From: an uncultured Christensenellaceae bacterium
Lineage (GTDB): Bacteria > Bacillota > Clostridia > Christensenellales > Borkfalkiaceae
DNA length: 35,722 nucleotides
Direction of reading: 5' to 3'
Assembly: GCA_910586825.1 (NCBI GenBank)
Contig: CAJUJF010000018.1
Coordinates: 1 to 35,722 of the forward strand
Under the pieces are notes generated by a model. The model searched no databases, was not told the origin of the DNA, and saw nothing but the letters and a program-made list of their open reading frames with translations. The position numbers and the translations under genes were made by a program. Positions 25,530 through 32,367 of the stretch are shown piece after piece (the first letter of the stretch is position 1; each line of letters opens with the position of its first letter).

Positions 25530-26405
25530 ATGCTGCCTTTCAAATATCATTACCAAAAGACGTTTTCGCCCGTCATGAAGCCCTGCGAACCGTTTCTGCT
25601 CTTCCAGACGGGAGAGCTGTACGGAAACGCGGACACCGCAATCGCAGAACACGAACAGCCCTGTCACGAACTGACGTTTGTCGTAAGCGGGTGCGGCACG
25701 TCGTTCGCCGACGGCGTGCCGACCGATATCGCCGCAGGGGACTGCTATTTATCTTTCGAGGGAGAACGGCATAAGATCGTGTCGGACGCAAAAAATCCGT
25801 TACGTTATAAATTTCTCGGCTTCCGCGCGCTCGACGGCGCCACGGAAAAATTACTGCAAAATTTCGAAGAGTTCCGCGACGGACGGAAACGGCTGGCGCA
25901 CGTTCCGGAATTGGACGGACTGTTTATGGCGCTGTTCGAAGAATTGGAACGCGAGAGCATTTTCAGCGATAAAATGATCGGAAGCATTATTCTGAACATG
26001 GTGATCACGTTGTTGCGCCAAATGCTGTACGGTGCAAAATCGCAGTTCAAAATCGAGCCGACGAACGAAAATATGCTTGTGTATCAGATCATTCATTATA
26101 TCGACCGTCACTTGCTGCGCATTAAAAATTTGTACGAGCTTTCCGCCGTATTCAATTATGAATATCAATATCTTTCCGGAATTTTCAGCCGAATCATGAA
26201 CACCTCTCTGCGCGACTATTACCGCCGTCTGAAAATGGAAAAAGCGAAAAAACTGCTTGCGGAAGAGGACCGTACCGTAACCGACATCAGCGAACTTCTC
26301 GGCTATTCTTCCGTACACGCGTTCACAAAGGCATTTACGGTTTACTACGGCGCAAGCCCTATCCGCTTCCGCCAGACCGGTTCTTTGCCGCAACCCGCGC
26401 CGTAA
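25530..26405 (+). CDS. AraC-family transcriptional regulator
   Basis: 291 residues: an N-terminal cupin-like sensing domain (HEQPCHELTFVVSG...DIAAGDCYLSFEGERH, about residues 35-80) and a C-terminal pair of helix-turn-helices (IKNLYELSAVFNYEYQYLSGIF and VTDISELLGYSSVHAFTKAFTVYYGASPIRFR, about 195-285), the AraC signature. It is divergently transcribed from three sugar-type oxidoreductases and most likely controls them in response to a sugar ligand. There is no Shine-Dalgarno before ATG 25530, and the promoter predicts a leaderless mRNA; the next Met (25575) also lacks a ribosome-binding site. Confidence 0.92.
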   Translation: MLPFKYHYQKTFSPVMKPCEPFLLFQTGELYGNADTAIAEHEQPCHELTFVVSGCGTSFADGVPTDIAAGDCYLSFEGERHKIVSDAKNPLRYKFLGFRALDGATEKLLQNFEEFRDGRKRLAHVPELDGLFMALFEELERESIFSDKMIGSIILNMVITLLRQMLYGAKSQFKIEPTNENMLVYQIIHYIDRHLLRIKNLYELSAVFNYEYQYLSGIFSRIMNTSLRDYYRRLKMEKAKKLLAEEDRTVTDISELLGYSSVHAFTKAFTVYYGASPIRFRQTGSLPQPAP

Positions 26406-26521
26406 GCATTCTTTTGCCCCTTCGCGAAATTATCCGTGCCAAAAACGAAGCAAGGAACGAAGTTAAAACCAAAGCCCCGTAAAGGGTACATTTCATAATA
26501 ATTTTTCATAGACAAACAGAT

Positions 26522-26564
26522 AGCCCGCTAACTTCGCTTGCGAAGTTAGCGGGCTCTACTTTTT
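26522..26564 (+). terminator. Terminator downstream of the AraC-type gene
   Basis: A 15-bp perfect stem (26522-26536 with 26541-26555) and a CTTG loop are followed by a T-rich tract. It lies 117 bp after the regulator's stop; the sequence between (26,406-26,521) shows no gene. On the minus strand it could also end transcription from the acetyltransferase remnant. Confidence 0.75.
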
Positions 26565-26589
26565 ATTTATCATGTTCAGGGCAAAATAT

Positions 26590-27104
26590 TTAAATGAACT
26601 GTTTCATTCTTTTCTCAAATCGGAAAAAGTAATCTCCACCTACCATATCATCGGGAATACTCCTATCCCTATGATACGGATTGAAAAATTCCACAGCGTG
26701 AAATCCCAAACGGTTGATATAAAAATGTAGGTTCCTCTTTTCAAAATATGGCGTGCATGTTTCCCACACCTTTGTTTGGGGATATAACCTTTCGATTTCA
26801 TCTCATATCATTTTGCCGAGACCTTTGCTTTGTACTCCACATTTCACGTATAAAAATCAAGATGATTATGCTGCGTACTTTCGTCTATCACTACGATAGC
26901 GCCGCCCGACATTGTTCCGTCGACAATCGCTTTATAAGCAACCGCACCCTTCTTGGTCAAAGCCTCGTCGATATCTTTTTTCGGCAAAATTTCAACGTCT
27001 AAATCATCAAATTCCTGCATTGCGTCTCGTTGAAACGCTTCTTGCATATCTTTTTTATACGTAGGAATATCTTCTTTTTCGAGTGATGTAAGGATAAATT
27101 CCAT
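26590..27104 (-). pseudogene. GNAT-family N-acetyltransferase, broken by a frameshift and a nonsense codon
   Basis: The first 86 codons (MEFILTSLEKEDIPTYKKD... to HNHLDFYT) end at TGA 26844. One base later in frame the protein continues LYVKCGVQSKGLGKMI-stop-DEIERLYPQTKVWET, then PYFEKRNLHFYINRLGFH and ...EKRMKQFI to a TAA at 26590-26592. Adding one T in the T5 run near 26,850 and reading the TGA inside MI-x-DEIE as TGG (Trp) gives a full-length GNAT protein of about 170 residues, with the family's Q-S-x-G-x-G acetyl-CoA loop and a Y-x-R-x-G-F end. Two independent lesions argue for real decay rather than sequencing error. TATAAT and GGGAAAATATAATATGG precede the start. Confidence 0.85.
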
Positions 27105-27263
27105 ATTATATTTTCCCGTTAAATCTGTTTACCGTCGTTTATTATAGCAAACAATAGTAAAAAGCAATGAAAGAATCAATTATCTATCCTTGCTTTAATC
27201 CCTCTAAACACACCGCAAACGCTCCGCGCTTTTGCATCTCATTGCGTTGAAGGATCCTATAAA

Positions 27264-28115
27264 TCAAGCGCTCTTGCGGACGCATATCTCGCATTCGCAA
27301 CGGTATTTACTGTCATCCGTATAGATGAGATCGGCGATTCCGTCGGCGACGATTTTTCCCGCGCGGGGATTTTTCACCGAAAGAATCGTCCCGCGCACGC
27401 ACGCTTCGACTTCGGAATATTCGAACGAAAAATCCGTATCCACCATTTCGCAATCGATCAGTTTCAATCCTTTGCAATAGCAAAGCGGCTGCGTTCCGAT
27501 AATTTTGCAGTTGATCAGCGCCAGGTTCTCGGAATACCATGCCAGATATTCCCCTTTCACCACGCTGTTTTTAACGGTTACGTTTTTGGAATGCCAGAAC
27601 GCGTCTTTGGTATCGAGAACGCTGTTTTCAATCGTCACGTTTTCAACGTACTGGAACGAATACTTCCCTTGAAACCGAACGCCGTCAAGATGCAAATCGG
27701 TCGCAAGCAAAAACAGATATTCGCTTTCGATCTCGGTATCTTTTAAGGTGACGAAATGACTTTTCCAGCCGAATTCCGGCGACTTTATCTGCGAAGCGGA
27801 AATCACCGCCCGATTGCATTCCCGCAAAGCTTTGATCCCGAACAAACGGGAATTTTGCACCGTTAAACCGTCGGTATACCACAACGCGGCGCGGCAAGTA
27901 TCCGTCATCGTGACGTCGCAAAGTTCCACGTTTTCATCATGCCAGAGCGGATATCGCAAAGCCATCAAACAATTTTCAAGCTTCACGTTTTTTGCTTCTT
28001 TCAATGCAGATTCGCCGTCCTCTTCGCCTTGAAAAGTACAATTCTTGATCAATACGTCGTTTGCCGCATACAGATCTCTTTCGTTCGGAAAATTCCGATT
28101 CTGAATGACTGTCAT
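27264..28115 (-). CDS. DUF3737-type pentapeptide/beta-helix-like protein
   Basis: 283 residues made of short beta-helix-like repeats: V-x-L-x-x-C/N-x-x-(a/m)-x-Y-P-L-W-H-x-E-N-V, repeated as ALWYTDGLTVQNSRL, AFWHSKNVTVKNSVV and LAWYSENLALINCKI. This arrangement matches the DUF3737 family of right-handed beta-helix proteins of unknown function. The C-terminus has a C-x-C-x2-C cluster (YRCECEICVRKS) that may bind a metal. ATG 28115 follows AGGAGAAAAGA. It is monocistronic as far as can be seen; an apparently gene-free 174-bp stretch separates it from the next gene upstream. Confidence 0.82.
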   Translation of the reverse strand: MTVIQNRNFPNERDLYAANDVLIKNCTFQGEEDGESALKEAKNVKLENCLMALRYPLWHDENVELCDVTMTDTCRAALWYTDGLTVQNSRLFGIKALRECNRAVISASQIKSPEFGWKSHFVTLKDTEIESEYLFLLATDLHLDGVRFQGKYSFQYVENVTIENSVLDTKDAFWHSKNVTVKNSVVKGEYLAWYSENLALINCKIIGTQPLCYCKGLKLIDCEMVDTDFSFEYSEVEACVRGTILSVKNPRAGKIVADGIADLIYTDDSKYRCECEICVRKSA

Positions 28116-28289
28116 TCTTTTCTCCTAAGTTTCCTACTTACATGTACCCCGTATTCGCCGCGTTGAAACACGATTTGAATAATGTCGGCTGTATTAACAC
28201 GGAAAGCGAACTCCAAACCGCCGCGAATCGCTTTGTTGATCATATTCGTACTCACGCCGAAACGTTTCTATACAGACTGAAAACGGTTT

Positions 28290-28628
28290 TTATGCCGGTA
28301 CGGTATAATTATAAGCGTACTTGTTCAACCGTTCGCCCTTTAAGTTCAGAATATAGCCGTCCTCCACCTTACAACCCCATTCGGGATTATGCAGCGGTAA
28401 TTCTTCTAAAATATCCTCATCTGTTACGTTGGAACTTTCCACCACTTCCAAATCCTGTATTTTTACGGATGCATCGGCATCGTCTGCAAGAGTTTCGGGG
28501 TTTTCTCTAAAAAATAAAAACGTTCCATATCGTATTTCCGCTGCCAATATATGCCCCTCATCCCCTTTATGAATTCCAAATTCCACGTAATCATCCGTAA
28601 GAACGCGAACGCGATCCATATATTTCAT
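28290..28628 (-). CDS. Hypothetical protein, possible immunity partner (112 aa)
   Basis: An acidic 112-residue cytosolic protein beginning MKYMDRVRVLTDDYVEFGIHKGDEG. The R-V-x-V-L-T-D-D-Y...G-I-x-K-G-D-x-G opening resembles small DUF4926/immunity-type proteins that form SH3-like barrels. It starts 11 bp after the stop of the Cys-rich gene upstream, behind GAGGAGG, so both are made together. That order (effector, then small acidic partner) is the reason to suspect a toxin/immunity pair; the function itself is not proved by sequence. Confidence 0.6.
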   Translation of the reverse strand: MKYMDRVRVLTDDYVEFGIHKGDEGHILAAEIRYGTFLFFRENPETLADDADASVKIQDLEVVESSNVTDEDILEELPLHNPEWGCKVEDGYILNLKGERLNKYAYNYTVPA

Positions 28629-28639
28629 TTACTACCTCC

Positions 28640-29215
28640 TCATTTCACAAAACCCGAAAAAGGCGTATTATTGTGTAGTTTTCCGTTCGGGTATGCCATC
28701 CATCCGCTGAGAAACCGATATATGCGCCCGCTTTTATTGCGTTTTCCTGCTAATTCCACTGTAATGCTCACTCTTTGCCCATATCCATTTAACATGCCGA
28801 GTTCGTATTTTCCTTTCAAAAATTCTCTTTTGGCTGATTCGGCAATAATATCGTAAACTTCCTCGGCATCTTCTATAATATAACCCATGCTTTTCATCAA
28901 GTCAACTTTTTTTACGAACAAGTAGTCTTTAATTTTTCCCATTGAAAATTCAAGCGCAACTTCTTTCAGCACGGTCGGAATTTGTGCGCATTTACAAAAC
29001 GGATGCTGTTTTTCATTAGGTTTGTTGGTGTTCTTGAAGATTGTTTTATTGATTGCAACGCAAAGTTCACAAGTACGCGTCGTCGGATCTGCCACCGCGA
29101 TTCCACCACAAACCTCTATATCCAATGGACTATCATTCTGTCGTTGCCGCCAACCGTCCCCATCTTTCAAAAACGTGGTAACCGTTTTCTTAAAAACTCC
29201 GTCAAATATCCCCAT
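28640..29215 (-). CDS. Cys/His-motif protein, possible toxin-like (191 aa)
   Basis: 191 residues from ATG 29215, after AGGAGAAAGGAT; the frame is open further upstream, but only beyond the -10 box. The middle has C-x2-C...H-P-x-C-x-C (CELCVAINK and QHPFCKCAQ, about residues 56-85), a metal-site-like pattern seen in phage minor-head/MuF-type and related toxins. The C-terminal 100 residues (LMKSMGYIIEDAEEVYDIIAE...GYGQRVSITVELAGKRNKSGRIYRF) have the G-Y-x-x-x-D-A-E-E-L plus beta-strand pattern of DUF6883-like domains. There is no signal peptide. Assignment as a toxin rests on this resemblance and on the adjacent small acidic gene. Confidence 0.55.
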   Translation of the reverse strand: MGIFDGVFKKTVTTFLKDGDGWRQRQNDSPLDIEVCGGIAVADPTTRTCELCVAINKTIFKNTNKPNEKQHPFCKCAQIPTVLKEVALEFSMGKIKDYLFVKKVDLMKSMGYIIEDAEEVYDIIAESAKREFLKGKYELGMLNGYGQRVSITVELAGKRNKSGRIYRFLSGWMAYPNGKLHNNTPFSGFVK

Positions 29216-29240
29216 ATCCTTTCTCCTTTTCGTTATATCA

Positions 29241-29246
29241 ATTATA
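29241..29246 (-). promoter_or_regulatory. Extended -10 promoter of the toxin-like pair
   Basis: On the minus strand TGGTATAAT gives an extended -10 (TG-n-TATAAT) about 26 bases before the ATG at 29215. No good -35 is visible at 17 bp, which is normal for extended -10 promoters. Confidence 0.55.
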
Positions 29247-29323
29247 CCATGGAATTTATAATCCAATAGATCAAGCTGACATGACGATAAATCGAAATTT
29301 ATTACAATGATACCGCAGACAAT

Positions 29324-29355
29324 AATCCCGACGGTGACCGATCGGGATTTTGTTT
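29324..29355 (+). terminator. Hairpin with T-tract
   Basis: AATCCCGA (29324-29331) pairs with TCGGGATT (29342-29349) and is followed by TTGTTTT on the plus strand. No plus-strand gene precedes it within the window, so it may be left from a lost gene. Confidence 0.45.
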
Positions 29356-29371
29356 TATATGCGGCGCTTGT

Positions 29372-29438
29372 TCAAGACATAAAAAAACAAACTAAGCCAA
29401 ACTTAATCGTTCAACTTAGTTTGTTTTGCGTGTCTTGA
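29372..29438. repeat. Long interrupted inverted repeat
   Basis: TCAAGACA (29372-29379) pairs with TGTCTTGA (29431-29438). Inside it, a perfect 13-bp arm at 29384-29396 pairs with 29415-29427 (AAAACAAACTAAG / CTTAGTTTGTTTT). The whole 67-bp structure sits in the gene-free gap 29,247-29,607 between the toxin-like pair and the next operon. Confidence 0.7.
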
Positions 29439-29492
29439 CCGAAACTCCCCATTTTTTGGGGTTGAACGATAGGCATCTGACCAAAACTCCCC
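29436..29492. repeat. Direct repeats next to the inverted repeat
   Basis: TTGACCGAAACTCCCC (29436-29451) and CTGACCAAAACTCCCC (29478-29493) are near-identical, 42 bp apart, with a CCCC-T-rich-GGGG hairpin between them. Repeats of this kind occur at ends of some insertion sequences, but no transposase is adjacent. Confidence 0.6.
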
Positions 29493-29564
29493 TTTTCCAA
29501 CACCACAAAAAAATCCCACCCCCTATAGAGGTGAGATTTCAAGAAATCAAGATTACATTTATGG

Positions 29565-29598
29565 TTGCAACCTTATCGCCATATCCGCAAGGTTGCAA
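29565..29598. repeat. TTGCAACCTT/AAGGTTGCAA hairpin, copy 1
   Basis: A perfect 10-bp inverted repeat (29565-29574 with 29589-29598), followed on the plus strand by TCTTATTTTTT. The same arm sequence recurs at 31513-31551; the two copies bracket the SGNH hydrolase and phosphoesterase genes. Confidence 0.7.
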
Positions 29599-29607
29599 TC
29601 TTATTTT

Positions 29608-29778
29608 TTATATTGCGCCCTTAAAGAATACCTCTTTCGTGCGAAGACTGCATCCTTGCTGCACTAACATTAAGTATTTATTATCTAATGAAGTGGTGAG
29701 CCCTTTGACTATATAGATTACCTTTTTCTTCAATTGAGTATTGAGTTTTCTGAATAATCTTATTAAATACTCTTCCAT
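29608..29778 (-). CDS. Small basic hypothetical protein (56 aa)
   Basis: Starts at ATG 29778 after GAGGATTAACT and ends at TAA 29608-29610. The sequence begins MEEYLIRLFRKLNTQLKKK and ends TKEVFFKGAI; it is Lys-rich with no membrane segment. It begins 33 bp after the SGNH hydrolase stop, so it is probably the last gene of that operon. No family recognised. Confidence 0.55.
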   Translation of the reverse strand: MEEYLIRLFRKLNTQLKKKVIYIVKGLTTSLDNKYLMLVQQGCSLRTKEVFFKGAI

Positions 29779-29811
29779 AGTTAATCCTCATTAATCTTGA
29801 TGAAGTCATCT

Positions 29812-30486
29812 TTAGTCTTGTTTAGTAAGTAAAGGTTTTAATGCTGCTAACCAAAGATTTGCGATTTCCTTATGCCCTTTATTTGTCGGATGGCAATAGT
29901 CCAAAGTTTCGTAGCGGTCGCCCGATTGTGCTAAATCTGCCAGCAGACAACCTGCTTCTTTTGCTGCCAATCTTATCACATAATTATAGCGCGAATCCGC
30001 TCTCACGCAACGATCGTTTCCGTCCTTTTTGTAGCCCATCAACAATGTGCCGCACACGATTTTAGTCGTAGGATAATTGTTTTTTAATTGTTGTAGCATA
30101 ACCCTATATGCCCCATAAAACCCCATTGTGTTCTCTTGTTCATTCAACCCGATTTTTATTTCATACCCTCTGTCATTAGTCCCCATATAAATGAGAATAA
30201 CATCCGGGGCAGATTCGCCATGCAGATTTGAGCATCTCTCTTTTGAGCAAGCCGATGACTCAAATACTCCAGCGACCAGACTACCCGAATACGAATTGTT
30301 GATGCACAGTTCTCCGCCAATGCCATCTATAACTTGTTTCCACCAGGTATCGTTTACACTATTTATTTCGTTGTCGTATGCCCTATCGTCTTTATAATAT
30401 ACGGGGTAGCCGTAAGGGTTGAATCCCACATATGTAGAAATGGAATCGCCAATGATAGAAATCTTGTATTTAGGCATATTATCCAT
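29812..30486 (-). CDS. SGNH/GDSL-type hydrolase
   Basis: 224 residues from ATG 30486, after AAGGGGGTTGACG. SGNH signatures are in order: block I I-I-G-D-S-I-S-T with the nucleophile Ser (about residue 14), the Gly/Asn-containing INNSYSGSL (block II), IYMGTNDRG (block III, G-x-N-D) and DYCHPTNKGH (block V with catalytic Asp and His). It is probably an esterase or deacetylase on a carbohydrate or lipid substrate; no signal peptide, so cytosolic. The frame is open 71 codons further upstream to 30699, covering two CPKIC repeats encoded by 16-bp direct repeats; that extension is not typical of the family, but translation from it cannot be excluded. Confidence 0.82.
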   Translation of the reverse strand: MDNMPKYKISIIGDSISTYVGFNPYGYPVYYKDDRAYDNEINSVNDTWWKQVIDGIGGELCINNSYSGSLVAGVFESSACSKERCSNLHGESAPDVILIYMGTNDRGYEIKIGLNEQENTMGFYGAYRVMLQQLKNNYPTTKIVCGTLLMGYKKDGNDRCVRADSRYNYVIRLAAKEAGCLLADLAQSGDRYETLDYCHPTNKGHKEIANLWLAALKPLLTKQD

Positions 30487-30500
30487 CGTCAACCCCCTTA

Positions 30501-30549
30501 TGCATATTTTTGGACAGTCATTTGCTTGATTTGTGCATATTTTTGGACA
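30501..30549. repeat. 16-bp direct repeats upstream of the SGNH gene
   Basis: TGCATATTTTTGGACA occurs at 30501-30516 and 30534-30549, 33 bp apart in register. They lie directly upstream of the SGNH ribosome-binding site and, in the open frame, encode two copies of Cys-Pro-Lys-Ile-Cys. The regularity suggests either binding sites for a regulator or a coding repeat. Confidence 0.7.
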
Positions 30550-30688
30550 CTTATCGGCTATTTCGCTTTGAGACTTCCAATCTGCAATAGCTTTTTCAAC
30601 CTTAGGGATGTTAGCTTCCATACACACATCCAACAGCTGAAATAAGTCAAGTGTACCATGAAACCTAAAATTTAAGGGTGGCTGAGAT

Positions 30689-31498
30689 TTACGTTTCATC
30701 GGCGGTAGTCAACTCATCATCCTCAATGACAACACAGTTAACCTTCCTACTGTGTACCGTGCAAGCATCAAGCGCGATTATTCCATCCGCATAGTAAGGC
30801 GAAAAGTCTTCATCCTTGCCGAACTCCTCACCCTTACCTTCATATTTTGAATGTCCGAATGATGTATGCCAATGCCCACAGACAATCGTCTTCCCAGGCT
30901 CTATAACACCCTGATGCGCAGCAAGCATACCGTTATACCAACGTGCAAAATACCAGCCAGCGGAATCATCATTTCTCCATTCGGGATTGAATTGGAAGAA
31001 ACTTGCATTGCCGCCCGTACCATTAGCAAGAGACGGTATCCACCCATGCACAAAAATGTAATTCTTGGTTTCGTAATAGTTTCGCATTGCTGGGAGAATT
31101 GTTCTGAAAAATCCCGTCTGCTTCATTTTGCTTACTGTCATCTCAGGGTACATTCCCATCTTGGTTAAAGTACTTCCAGTTAAATCACGAACTGTGTGTA
31201 CTGTTCCGTTAGAAAAATGATGAGTGTATTGAAAACCCATTCCAGCGTATATCGGCAACTTCTCCACAAAATCCACCAACAGGTCTTCGTGGTTGCCTTT
31301 GATAAGTATGACCTCATCTTTCTTCAAAAGTCCAAGAACGAACTCTTGTACTTCCTTGTTCTGTTTCCCTCTGTCGAATAAATCTCCGCAAATAATTAAT
31401 TTGTGCGGTGCCGCATCCGTAAAGTAACCTTTTTCTGTCAAGGCTTTTATCATATAGTCATAAAAGCCGTGGATGTCAGCCACAACGTAATATTTCAT
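30689..31498 (-). CDS. Metallophosphoesterase (calcineurin-like, Ser/Thr phosphatase type)
   Basis: 269 residues from ATG 31498 after AGGAAG. All metal-binding motifs of the superfamily are visible: D-x-H-G (VVADIHGF, residues 4-11), G-D-x-F-D-R-G (ICGDLFDRG), G-N-H-E-D (LIKGNHEDL), a VHGW His and the C-terminal GHWHTSFG. This matches bacterial PrpA/ApaH-like protein phosphatases. The stop overlaps the start of the long SGNH frame, so the two are in one operon. A protein or small nucleotide substrate is possible. Confidence 0.9.
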   Translation of the reverse strand: MKYYVVADIHGFYDYMIKALTEKGYFTDAAPHKLIICGDLFDRGKQNKEVQEFVLGLLKKDEVILIKGNHEDLLVDFVEKLPIYAGMGFQYTHHFSNGTVHTVRDLTGSTLTKMGMYPEMTVSKMKQTGFFRTILPAMRNYYETKNYIFVHGWIPSLANGTGGNASFFQFNPEWRNDDSAGWYFARWYNGMLAAHQGVIEPGKTIVCGHWHTSFGHSKYEGKGEEFGKDEDFSPYYADGIIALDACTVHSRKVNCVVIEDDELTTADET

Positions 31499-31512
31499 TT
31501 TGCACTTCCTTT

Positions 31513-31551
31513 TGCAACCTTGCAATCAAGCAATATTCTTGCAAGGTTGCA
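31513..31551. repeat. TTGCAACCTT hairpin, copy 2
   Basis: A perfect 13-bp inverted repeat (TGCAACCTTGCAA at 31513-31525 with 31539-31551) in the 60-bp gap between the phosphoesterase and the upstream unknown gene. It has no T-tract, so it is not a simple terminator. It shares arms with copy 1 at 29565-29598. Confidence 0.75.
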
Positions 31552-31558
31552 GGGGAGC

Positions 31559-32347
31559 TTACTTAAATTGTGTCATGTCAATTAGCAATCCTGTTTGATA
31601 GCACTGTTTTAATTTTTTTACCGCTCTATTGTAATAATTCGCATACCAAATATACTTCATTTTTATCTTTGCGTTTGGGGCATCATTTATATTCCTAATT
31701 ACATTGGAACTAATATCTTTAAGACAATCAAAATACCCATCTTCGTTCTCAGCTACGATGTACGCCATACCAGCCAGCCGTCGAGCAAGGTTATCAATGT
31801 CTATTTCATACCCAGCACTATCGAATATCTTAGTTGCGAACACCATTGGCATCGTTAGTTGGTAGTTACCGTTTACCGCATCGACGATCAGGTCTTTCAT
31901 CTCTTCCGTCGTATATACTGGCTGCGCCGTTATTGGGATAGCAGTTGGCTTTATGTACTTACTGTCTATAAACGCCCGAATTATGTCTGTACGGATAATC
32001 GGCACTTTTTCAAATCTTGTTGTATCGCCATTACATTTTACGTGTATGTATAAAACCTTTTCCGCATCCGTGGATTTCAGAATTATCTCGGTTATCCAAA
32101 TTTGCTCGTAATAGGTTTGTTCAAATTTGAATAGAAAGTAGTCACCACTTTCATTCCTTGTTTTGAACGTATCGATTAGGCAATATTCGTCGGTTAGGTG
32201 AACCGCACTTTTATCGACGGTGTTCTCATATTCCGTTCCGATCGCCTTGCATGGCTCGTTGCCTTTCAGCCATCGGATGATGACCGAGTTCATTTCTTTT
32301 TCGTTGAACTCGTTTATGAGCTCAAGCCTTGTTGATAATACTTTCAT
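31559..32347 (-). CDS. Unknown 262-aa protein of the accessory operon
   Basis: No family recognised with confidence. The first 110 residues are beta-rich (DYFLFKFEQTYYEQIWITEIIL, then KVLYIHVKC). A middle helix IIRTDIIRAFIDSKYI is followed by QPVYTTEEM. The C-terminal third contains LTMPMVFATK...LARRLAGMAYIV, the P-V-x-(Y/F)-x-S/T...L-A-x-x-L-x-G-x-A pattern found in several poorly characterised defence- or mobile-element-linked proteins. There are no membrane segments. ATG 32347 follows GGAAGG, 20 bp after the nucleotidyltransferase stop, so the two probably act together. Confidence 0.6.
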   Translation of the reverse strand: MKVLSTRLELINEFNEKEMNSVIIRWLKGNEPCKAIGTEYENTVDKSAVHLTDEYCLIDTFKTRNESGDYFLFKFEQTYYEQIWITEIILKSTDAEKVLYIHVKCNGDTTRFEKVPIIRTDIIRAFIDSKYIKPTAIPITAQPVYTTEEMKDLIVDAVNGNYQLTMPMVFATKIFDSAGYEIDIDNLARRLAGMAYIVAENEDGYFDCLKDISSNVIRNINDAPNAKIKMKYIWYANYYNRAVKKLKQCYQTGLLIDMTQFK

Positions 32348-32367
32348 TTTAAGACCTTCCCCAGGAA

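Noticed and set aside
26406..26521. Possible tRNA or attachment site at the island edge after the AraC-type gene
   Set aside because: I see no cloverleaf or T-loop (GTTCGA) pattern and no direct repeat to another part of the window.
26844..26846. TGA codon in the acetyltransferase as evidence for TGA-to-Trp recoding
   Set aside because: nadB, yqzL and other intact genes use TGA as their normal stop, and the gene also carries a frameshift; decay is the simpler reading.
28116..28289. Plus-strand open frame MYPVFAALKHDLNNVGC... and minus-strand frames in the gap before the DUF3737 gene
   Set aside because: None has a ribosome-binding site, and no family is recognisable; a degenerate gene remnant is possible but not supported.
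29566..29598. CRISPR-like repeat
   Set aside because: Only two copies, 2 kb apart, without regular spacers or cas genes.
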